The notes under the pieces: generated by a model
Told to the model about the DNA's origin: nothing
Database searches by the model: none
What the model saw: only the letters and a program-made list of their open reading frames with translations
Assembly: GCA_017529925.1 (NCBI GenBank)
Contig: JAFXMZ010000030.1
Span: forward strand, 1-46,586
Length of the DNA: 46,586 nucleotides
Direction: 5' to 3'
From: Clostridiales bacterium
GTDB taxonomy: Bacteria; Bacillota; Clostridia; Saccharofermentanales; Saccharofermentanaceae
Position numbers and translations under genes: made by a program
Shown here: piece after piece, positions 34,100 through 41,207 of the stretch
How positions within the stretch are numbered: the first letter of the stretch is position 1
How the letters are laid out: each line of letters opens with the position of its first letter

Positions 34100-35313
34100 A
34101 GGCATACCGCAAGCTGTTCATCATAGTTATTGCCGTCTTCATCCTGACGTCAGTACTGCTCAATCTGTTCCTGATGCATAAAAAAGAAGTAGCCCAAGGC
34201 GAATACCGTGTCGAGGCCGCCAGACTTACCAGGGACATAGAGTCGACAGGAGATGCGGATCTGTCTAAATATAAGCATCTGACCGGTATTTTTACAGAGG
34301 AGGACGGTGACCTGTACTCTTCCGAGGAACACTATCTGATCATTGAAGCAGCCGGAAAGACATATCGCGTTGAATACCTGATCGAAAATGACGATCACTC
34401 TCTTATCACCATGAATGTCATACTGGTCACGGTCTTCATCCTCGTGGTCCTCCTGATGCTCTATATCCGCAAGCATATAGTCATTCCTTTCGACAGGCTG
34501 AATGACGTTCCGTCCGAACTTGCGAAAGGCAACCTTGCAGTCCCTATCCCCGAGGAGAAGAGCCGCTTCTTCGGAAAGTTCACCTGGGGCATCGAGATGC
34601 TCCGCAATAATATCGAGAGCGGACGCAAAAAAGAGCTGTCGCTCCAGAAAGAGAGAAAGCTCCTTCTCCTTTCTCTGTCCCATGATATCCTGACGCCGCT
34701 GTCAGCGATCAAGCTCAATTCCAAGGCACTGTCCAAGGGCCTATATACCGACGAGGATAAGCGCCGTGAAGTCGCTGAGAGCATCAACTGCCGCGCAGAC
34801 GAGATCGAACAGTACATCCGTGAGATAACAAAAGCCTCGACAGAGGACTTCATGACGTTTGAGGTCAATATGGGAGAAGAATATCTCGATAATATCATCA
34901 GCCGCATCACAGCCAGATATGCCGTACAGCTGGAGACATACGGGACAGCGTTTGTGGTCGGCGATCACGACAACCCTATCCTCTCATGTGACCCCGACCG
35001 TTTATGCGAGTGCATCCAGAACCTGATCGAAAATGCCATGAAATACGGCGACGGCAAAAAGATAGGGATAGACTTTGAAGTTACTGACGGTTTCGAACTC
35101 ATCACTGTATCAGATACCGGATGTACTCTCCCCTCTTCCGAGCTGCCTCAGATCTTCGACAGTTTCCATCGCGGGACCAATGCTTCGAACAAACCCGGAA
35201 ACGGTCTCGGTCTGTTCATCTGTAAGAGACTGATGAACATGATGGGCGGCGAAGCATACGCCGATGTAAAAGGCGGAGAATTCCGCGTAACACTGGTAGT
35301 AAAGATCGCATAA
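34096..35313 (+). CDS. Sensor histidine kinase
   Basis: 405 residues. Two membrane segments (about 7-27 and 106-125) bracket a short external domain of about 78 residues. A HAMP-like linker, the dimerisation helix with phospho-acceptor His196 in LLSLSHDILTPLSAIK, and the ATPase domain follow. The ATPase domain contains the N-box (NLIENAMKYGDG), SDTGCTLPSSELPQIFDSFHRG and GNGLGLFICKRLM. It is coupled to the response regulator by a 4-bp overlap. The adjacent transporter suggests it senses an envelope stress or peptide. The external loop is longer than in intramembrane-sensing BceS kinases, so it may sense directly. Confidence 0.95.
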   Translation: MKAYRKLFIIVIAVFILTSVLLNLFLMHKKEVAQGEYRVEAARLTRDIESTGDADLSKYKHLTGIFTEEDGDLYSSEEHYLIIEAAGKTYRVEYLIENDDHSLITMNVILVTVFILVVLLMLYIRKHIVIPFDRLNDVPSELAKGNLAVPIPEEKSRFFGKFTWGIEMLRNNIESGRKKELSLQKERKLLLLSLSHDILTPLSAIKLNSKALSKGLYTDEDKRREVAESINCRADEIEQYIREITKASTEDFMTFEVNMGEEYLDNIISRITARYAVQLETYGTAFVVGDHDNPILSCDPDRLCECIQNLIENAMKYGDGKKIGIDFEVTDGFELITVSDTGCTLPSSELPQIFDSFHRGTNASNKPGNGLGLFICKRLMNMMGGEAYADVKGGEFRVTLVVKIA

Positions 35314-35318
35314 CCAAA

Positions 35319-35396
35319 AGTGATATGTATGCTCTCACTCGGTCCTCGTCGCCGCTAAAGCGGCTCCTGCGTAATCGTTTGAGCATACATATCACT
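35319..35396. repeat. Long inverted repeat with nested hairpin
   Basis: A perfect 16-bp inverted repeat (35319-35334 with 35381-35396, arm AGTGATATGTATGCTC) encloses 46 bp. Within that, GCCGC (35351-35355) and GCGGC (35360-35364) form a second hairpin with a TAAA loop. It lies 6 bp after the kinase stop. No T-tract like that of a normal terminator follows. It may be a mobile palindromic element or an mRNA 3'-end stabiliser. Confidence 0.75.
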
Positions 35397-35454
35397 ATTT
35401 GTGTTTCCTGTTACCTTTTCGACCGGTTACCTTTATTACATCTCAGCATATAAA

Positions 35455-35490
35455 AGTCCCGCTACCTTATGGTAACGGGACTCTTTATAT
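35455..35490. terminator. Bidirectional terminator between convergent operons
   Basis: AGTCCCG (35455-35461) pairs with CGGGACT (35476-35482), extended by TACC/GGTA across one mismatch. T-rich tails follow on both strands (CTCTTTATATT on plus, TTTTATAT on minus). It can end both the plus-strand ABC/kinase operon and the minus-strand leucine-rich-repeat unit. Confidence 0.88.
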
Positions 35491-35501
35491 TGAGATTATG
35501 C

Positions 35502-35603
35502 TTAATCCTCCGATTCCTCTGCAAACGGCAGGCTGTTGGTGATAATGTCCTCACCCTCGAAACGGATTACCTCAAATTCTGCGTTTTCATATATCTCTTT
35601 CAT
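35502..35603 (-). CDS. 33-residue acidic microprotein of unknown function
   Basis: A short frame of 33 codons runs from ATG at 35603 to TAA at 35502. It begins 16 bp after the stop of the leucine-rich-repeat gene, has a GAAAGGAA ribosome site 11 nt upstream, and ends just before the terminator. The product starts MKEIYENAEFEVIRFEGED and ends in an acidic EESED tail after IITNSLPF. It has no signal peptide or membrane segment. The layout Y-E-x-x-x-x-E-V-I-x-F-E-x-E-D-I-I-T recalls short peptides I have seen beside clostridial genes, but I know of no function. It could be a RiPP-like precursor, a small regulator or a chance frame. Confidence 0.6.
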   Translation of the reverse strand: MKEIYENAEFEVIRFEGEDIITNSLPFAEESED

Positions 35604-35619
35604 ATTATCTCTATTCCTT

Positions 35620-38600
35620 TCACAGACCTGAGTGGTTGTCAGCATAATCGCCGGCAGCACTGCCGTATTCATAGAATGCTCTCATCAGCTCCTTGAGCAC
35701 GGTCTCATCCTGGAACTTCTTACCGTTGATGACCATGTAAGAATAAGAGAGCGGGCTGTATTTGAAGAAGTACTCTCCATTATTGATATTAACAGTTACC
35801 CAGCTGCAGATCTCAGAAGCATTGACAGGTACCGAGAGTACAAGATAGCCCTGTGATTCGGACTTCTTGATCTCCTTGCCTTCAACGCTGAAAGTATATA
35901 TATGATCATCGAGAGTACTGTCGATAACGTCGGAAGGTACCCCTATGTAGATATTGAGAGTAGTCTCGGAAAGGAGTACCAGACTGGAACCTGCAACCCT
36001 GATATCAGAAGGCAGGTTTGCAAAGCTTGATATCTTCTTGGCATTGGACCAGCCGTAGCCGTTGATACTGTTGTCAGTAGACTCGGAATAAGGGCATGAA
36101 TATCCTTCATCTACAAGCCACTGATTAGCCATATGCTCCGTATTGTAATCGAAATACTCCTGAGCCTTTGCTCCGTAGAAGAGCATGCTTATGATAAGGC
36201 TTGAAAGGTAATGATCGGAATATGTCTTATTCTTGAGGATATATTCTGCATAATCCTTTACCGAGTATGTATAGTCCATACCGACAACATTATCAACTAC
36301 CATGTGAGCCGTAATATCATCAGCCATCTCCTTGGCAGTAACCCTGTATGTGAAGACCGTATACTCTTTGCCTTTAAGAGTCTTAGTCACAGCATCAGAT
36401 ACAGGTATGCGGACAGGCTCATTCCTGCCTTCCTGCAGGAATTCCATATAATCGGTATCCTTAAGTCCCTCTACTGCTGACAGATCCATATAGAAGTTGA
36501 TACCTATCGTTCCGTCGAGAGTCAGTGAATGACCATAGAGGAGAGCTCCGTTATCATCACCGATGAGCGCCTTGAGCATCGTATCCTCTTCAGCCTCATC
36601 CGCGGTGAAGATCAGCATCCATCCGTTTGACGACTTCGTAATGGTACCGTTATCAGTAACGATATCAAGGACATTACTTCCTTCGGTATGCCTGATCATT
36701 ATCGGATTATTAGCTGTAAAGGCATATCTCGAGATAGTATTGACTACATCCGGAATGGATATGCCGAACAGGCTCGTACAACCGTAGAAAGCGCTATTTC
36801 CGATCTCTGTAACACCATCGGGTATATTGACTGACGCAAGAGCACTGCATCCGCTAAAAGAGCTTGCAGGAATCCTTGTAAGGTTAAGGGGCAATACTGC
36901 GGCCTGAAGTGACTTACAATAATCAAATACACCCTCTCCGAAAGAATCAATGGATTCAGGGAATTTAGCACCTGTAATTGCAGTATGGGCAAATGCACTG
37001 TCTCCAATCGACTTGAACGTAACCGGGAAAACCAGCTCACCACTAAGGCTGCTGCAGTTGTAGAAAGCATGACTGCCGATCTTTACGAGCGTATCGGGGA
37101 ATGTAACACTCTCAAGTGTACTGCACATCTGGAAGGCATAATCGCCAACGCTCGTAACTCCGGATTCGAGTACAAGGTTCGTAACTCCAACACCCTCGAA
37201 AGGAGAAGGATTACCATATCCGTAATCATACATATCTCCTGTTCCAGAGATAGTGATCGTATCAAATGCACCATTAGAGAAACCTGTAGCAGTATATGTA
37301 AGGTTATCACCGCAAACGCCTGTTGCAGTTGCCGTAGAGGGAAGTTTCAGTTTTGAACATCCGTAAAAGGAAGTGAGAGCAAATGTAAAATCATTGCTCA
37401 ATACTGTCAGGCTCGACAGGTTTGTGTCACCATAGAATGCTCTTTCACCGATAGTTACCGTAGCAGCATCAGGGCCTGATGCACCGAGTACTACCGTCGA
37501 AAGGTTGGTCATATTTGCGAATACGCCCATTCCTATACCCGTGATCCCGGAATCGATATTAAGGACTGTGACGGGAGAACCCATGAAAGGAGGCATCTGC
37601 GCACAATCATCTATAACTCCGGATCCCGTAATGTTCATGGTCTGGTATCCGCCGTTAGCTGCGCTGAAACCTGTAATCTGATATGTTACGGGATTTACTG
37701 TGCCGTATGTTCCCGTAATATCAGGGATAAGTGCAACCGTATCAGCATCAAGAGCCGTACAACCGGTGAATGTATTTATATCTACACTCATCGACTTAGA
37801 CAGGCCTGTTACTGTCGTAAGAGAAGTACAGCCATAGAATGCCCTGTCACCGATGGTTGTAAGTGTTGAAGGGAGCGTGACTGTCTTGATGTTCGTCATG
37901 TTGGCGAAAGTGTTGGCTCCGATCTCTGTAACACCTTCCTCGATCACGATATTCTCGATATTGGCAGAATTCGGATAACCTGCACCCATGGAGTAGGATG
38001 TTCCGCCAAGAACGCCTGTTCCGGAGAAGATTATGGTCTTGAAATTATCATCCTTCTCGAGCTTATATGAAATGTTCTCTGAGAGAGATCCTACAATATC
38101 ACCATCAAAAGCAGAAACACCAATACTTGTTACAAAACTGGGAACACTTACTTTAACATTCCCGCTTTCATCGCAAAGCTTAGTGCAATTTCCGAATGCA
38201 CAATCTCCAATCGAAGACAGCTTGCCATTTGAAGGAAGAGTAACTGTTTCAAGGTTTTTACACTCGTTAAATGAATATGGTCCGATCGTTTTTACTGTAT
38301 CAGGAATGCTAATCGAAGTGATGCCCTTACAATTATAAAAAGCATACTTTCCTATAGATTCTATGCCGACATTACCAACTGCACCTTGAGGAGCCTCATT
38401 GACAAATTCTATTGAAGTCAAATCATCTTTGTTTGAAAAAGGGCTATCTGAACCGTTTAAATAATCCGTCATGGGACCATATCCGGTGATGGTAAGCTTG
38501 TCATATTTGCCATCATCATTGGTCGATGTAAATTCATATGTTAAGTGTTCACCACATGAGCCGGTAGTTACTATTTCTTTCTTGCAAACAATAGTAATAA

Positions 38601-38934
38601 AGAAAAATGTAGAATCTGTAGGTGTAGTAAACGTATAAGTATTAGCGTCAACCTTAGTTGCATTAGATATAGAATCTACCTCATATCCTTTCTCAGGAGT
38701 TACTACCATAGTAACGTCTACTCCTAAAGGAATGTTCAGACCACTAATCAATGTATCACTGCTTGTAACGCTATTATCGCCGTAAGTAAGTGTTATCTCA
38801 CTTACAGGAGTAGAGTTACTAATATAAACTTGTGCAACCTGCGGCTCGTCCCCGATAGCCAACACCGTAGCCGGGATGATACCGACCAGCATAACGACAC
38901 TGACCAGCATTGCTATCCATTTTCTTAACCTCAT
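35620..38934 (-). CDS. BspA-like leucine-rich-repeat secreted protein
   Basis: 1104 residues. A signal peptide ends near residue 27 (VLAIG). Many LRR_5-type repeats follow (about 180-770), with units like TIGDRAFYGCTSLTTVTLPSTL and VTEIGNSAFYGCTSLFGISIPD, interrupted by four CGDNLTYTATGFSNG...ITISGTGDM modules. A C-terminal module of about 310 residues begins LLYGHSLTLDGTIGINFYMDLS. There is no sorting tail or membrane anchor, so attachment must be non-covalent or absent. BspA-type repeats often mediate adhesion to host or cell-surface partners; that role is inferred here. A GGAGG ribosome site precedes the start. The 33-codon gene lies just downstream. Confidence 0.9.
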   Translation of the reverse strand: MRLRKWIAMLVSVVMLVGIIPATVLAIGDEPQVAQVYISNSTPVSEITLTYGDNSVTSSDTLISGLNIPLGVDVTMVVTPEKGYEVDSISNATKVDANTYTFTTPTDSTFFFITIVCKKEIVTTGSCGEHLTYEFTSTNDDGKYDKLTITGYGPMTDYLNGSDSPFSNKDDLTSIEFVNEAPQGAVGNVGIESIGKYAFYNCKGITSISIPDTVKTIGPYSFNECKNLETVTLPSNGKLSSIGDCAFGNCTKLCDESGNVKVSVPSFVTSIGVSAFDGDIVGSLSENISYKLEKDDNFKTIIFSGTGVLGGTSYSMGAGYPNSANIENIVIEEGVTEIGANTFANMTNIKTVTLPSTLTTIGDRAFYGCTSLTTVTGLSKSMSVDINTFTGCTALDADTVALIPDITGTYGTVNPVTYQITGFSAANGGYQTMNITGSGVIDDCAQMPPFMGSPVTVLNIDSGITGIGMGVFANMTNLSTVVLGASGPDAATVTIGERAFYGDTNLSSLTVLSNDFTFALTSFYGCSKLKLPSTATATGVCGDNLTYTATGFSNGAFDTITISGTGDMYDYGYGNPSPFEGVGVTNLVLESGVTSVGDYAFQMCSTLESVTFPDTLVKIGSHAFYNCSSLSGELVFPVTFKSIGDSAFAHTAITGAKFPESIDSFGEGVFDYCKSLQAAVLPLNLTRIPASSFSGCSALASVNIPDGVTEIGNSAFYGCTSLFGISIPDVVNTISRYAFTANNPIMIRHTEGSNVLDIVTDNGTITKSSNGWMLIFTADEAEEDTMLKALIGDDNGALLYGHSLTLDGTIGINFYMDLSAVEGLKDTDYMEFLQEGRNEPVRIPVSDAVTKTLKGKEYTVFTYRVTAKEMADDITAHMVVDNVVGMDYTYSVKDYAEYILKNKTYSDHYLSSLIISMLFYGAKAQEYFDYNTEHMANQWLVDEGYSCPYSESTDNSINGYGWSNAKKISSFANLPSDIRVAGSSLVLLSETTLNIYIGVPSDVIDSTLDDHIYTFSVEGKEIKKSESQGYLVLSVPVNASEICSWVTVNINNGEYFFKYSPLSYSYMVINGKKFQDETVLKELMRAFYEYGSAAGDYADNHSGL

Positions 38935-39073
38935 AGTATTACCTCCTGTTTATTGTCAAACAGACCTATTACCACATAATAATATAGATTATTTTACAAG
39001 GGGACCCCGTGAAATATCAATATGAGGACTGACGATTTAATACTTTTGTAACGGATTATAACTATGCTAAACA

Positions 39074-39101
39074 TAAAAAAACCGGCATTACTGCCGGTTT
39101 T
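39074..39101 (-). terminator. Terminator after the choice-of-anchor-A-like gene
   Basis: ACCGGC (39081-39086) pairs with GCCGGT (39093-39098), extended by A-T pairs on both sides, with a T-rich run on the minus strand after the stem. It could work in both directions. Confidence 0.88.
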
Positions 39102-39127
39102 CTGTTCTAAATCCTTAGCAAATGGCT

Positions 39128-40903
39128 TTAAACTCTGTCCTCTGCCTTCTTCCTGAGTGCGAATACGCCGGCGGAGATAAGGAGCATGATTACAGCTGCC
39201 ATCGTAGTTACGGGAGCTTCCTCGCCTGTAGCGGGAACCGTAGTCTCCTCACCGTCTGCAGAGATAAGGATAGGAGTCTCTGTTACTGTTCCGTCTACTG
39301 CCGTTGTCTCGACACGGTGCTTACCTGCTGCAAGTGTCCTTGTAAGCTCAGGCTTCAGTGTTACGTCATTCTCTTCAGTTACATTGTAGTCTTCAGGTGT
39401 GATCTCCGTACCGTCTACTACAACCTTCGCAACTGCAGGCTTAACAGGTGTTTCCTTCTCAGGTGCCTTCTTCTCAGGTGCAGGCGTAGCTGCTGTATCC
39501 TTCGCATCGACTTTCGTCTCGGGAGAAACTGTTACCTTCTCTGTAGGAGCAGGTGTCTCTTCTTCCTCTGCAACTGCAGCCGTAGTTACCTTTGTAGGTG
39601 TAGTGCTCGGTGTCTTTGCAGTAACGGGAGTCTTAGCAGCAGCTGCCGTAGGATCAGCAGGTGCAGGTGTCTCCTCGGAAGTTGCGGGAGCTACTGCTGC
39701 CGCAGCGGGTGTCTCCTCTGCAGGTGCAGGTGTAGTTGTCTTTACTGTCGATCTGAGTGCAGGTGCAGAAGTGGGCTGAGAAGGAGTAGTTGTCCTTAAT
39801 GTGCCTCTTAATGCAGGTGTAGGATTTGAGGGAGCAGGCGTAGTAGCCGGCCTGGCATCAGCCTTCTGCTTGAATCCAGCCTGATGGATCTCACCGCTTA
39901 CATTCTCTACATTCCTTGCCATTACATTACCGGAGTGAGTCGTAGCGATCCTGACTGTTCCGTTAGGAGCGAGGATAACGCCGTTCTTGATGCCCTCACC
40001 GAAAGTAGCCGTTCCGCCGAATGAACCGAGGTTCCAAAGAACGCTCATCGTTCCGTCACCATTGATCGTTCCGTCCTGTGTCCTGCCGTTGAACTTTACT
40101 TCAAAGCCGCTCGTGAAATCAGCATCACCGGGGATATCAGTAACGTTGATGATTACGGAGGATACTGAATCGTTATAGATGATATTGGTATTGCCGGATC
40201 TTAAATCGGAATACTTTATGTTATAGACGACATTTCCTTCGGGAACATTAACATCCCCAGCCTTGATATTCGTCTGATTTGACGTATTCATATAGTTATT
40301 GGCATAACCTGCGAGAGAACCGAGAGCGGAATCAAAGTTGATCCTTTTCGACTCGGGAAGATCATTGACCGTAAGGAGCTTCCTGTATGATGTGATCTCA
40401 TTCTCCTGATTGTAGTTGATGATGGCATTGCCGCCCTTAAGGAGAGTTACGCCGTTGCCGTTGTTGTAATTGAAGTCGAAGCTGAAATCTCCGGGAAGGA
40501 CGATCGTATAGGGATTGCCGCTCGGAGCAGAACCCTTCTCCCAGCCCATGTGGGAAGAAGCGGATGTATCGATATTCTCAAAGTAGTAATAATAGCTTGA
40601 AGACATTGCATTGGCAGCAACCTTGTCAGTTACGCCGAAGTTATTTCCCTTGGGATGGAATGTCCTTGCTGCGATAGTTCCTTCCATGTGTGAAGGATTG
40701 GAGAAATCACCTGCAAATACAGCAAATCCGCCGGCTGTACCGAGGCTGGTCGAAGAAGCATAGGAAAAATCGTTAACTCCCGATGTGTCGAGATCCGCAG
40801 GCCTTTCTGCCGCATATGCTACAGGCGCCAACAGATTGATCGCCATGATAGATGTAAGAGCCGTCGATAAAAGTGATGCTGTTCTCTTGCCTTTCGTTCT
40901 CAT
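39128..40903 (-). CDS. Wall-anchored surface protein with choice-of-anchor-A-like domain
   Basis: 591 residues from the ATG at 40903, which has a GGGGGG ribosome site. An in-frame ATG at 40978 would add 25 residues ahead of a clear signal peptide (TKGKRTASLLSTALTSIMA...), so I reject it. The N-terminal 330 residues resemble the choice-of-anchor A family (GGFAVFAGDFSNPSHMEGTIAARTF near the start, NGVILAPNGTVRIATTHSGNVMARNV near the end). A 130-residue Thr/Pro/Ala-rich linker follows. Then come an X2-like domain (VVVDGTEITPEDY...TRTLAAGKHRVETTAVDGT) and the tail VPATGE, hydrophobic helix, RKKAEDRV. Ligand unknown. The 5' region is unusually long. Confidence 0.85.
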   Translation of the reverse strand: MRTKGKRTASLLSTALTSIMAINLLAPVAYAAERPADLDTSGVNDFSYASSTSLGTAGGFAVFAGDFSNPSHMEGTIAARTFHPKGNNFGVTDKVAANAMSSSYYYYFENIDTSASSHMGWEKGSAPSGNPYTIVLPGDFSFDFNYNNGNGVTLLKGGNAIINYNQENEITSYRKLLTVNDLPESKRINFDSALGSLAGYANNYMNTSNQTNIKAGDVNVPEGNVVYNIKYSDLRSGNTNIIYNDSVSSVIINVTDIPGDADFTSGFEVKFNGRTQDGTINGDGTMSVLWNLGSFGGTATFGEGIKNGVILAPNGTVRIATTHSGNVMARNVENVSGEIHQAGFKQKADARPATTPAPSNPTPALRGTLRTTTPSQPTSAPALRSTVKTTTPAPAEETPAAAAVAPATSEETPAPADPTAAAAKTPVTAKTPSTTPTKVTTAAVAEEEETPAPTEKVTVSPETKVDAKDTAATPAPEKKAPEKETPVKPAVAKVVVDGTEITPEDYNVTEENDVTLKPELTRTLAAGKHRVETTAVDGTVTETPILISADGEETTVPATGEEAPVTTMAAVIMLLISAGVFALRKKAEDRV

Positions 40904-41143
40904 AATACCCCCCCTGAAAATACGGTCCGATTCGTTTACCATGGCCATTTTACATGGAACAGCGGGATTTATTAACAAAATATGAACATTTTATTACACA
41001 ATTTTTAAATCAAGTTTTTGTGATATATGCACAAGAGGATTTGACATTTTGCTCAAATCACAAAAATATCGCACATTTGACTAACATTAATAATAAAATA
41101 CTAATATTTTGTCGTGATGCAAATAGCATCGATTTATGAAGAA
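40904..41143. other. AT-rich gap upstream of the choice-of-anchor-A-like gene
   Basis: No gene is seen. A 10-bp inverted repeat, TTTTTGTGAT (41015-41024) and ATCACAAAAA (41057-41066), 32 bp apart, is the only structure and may be an operator. Promoter boxes are ambiguous in this AT-rich sequence. Confidence 0.5.
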
Positions 41144-41178
41144 TAAAAATGGAACTGCCTCATTTCTGAGACAGTTCC
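41144..41178 (-). terminator. Terminator of the giant Cna-B repeat protein gene
   Basis: On the minus strand GGAACTG and its partner CAGTTCC (41151-41157 with 41172-41178) form a stem extended by CTCA/TGAG, followed by ATTTTTATTC. It lies 30 bp after the stop codon. Confidence 0.9.
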
Positions 41179-41207
41179 TTTGAATGTTGATTCAGTTTTT
41201 CTGAGGA

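Noticed and set aside
40904..40978. Upstream start for the choice-of-anchor-A-like protein at 40978
   Set aside because: It would put 25 residues before a complete signal peptide; the ATG at 40903 has a strong ribosome site.
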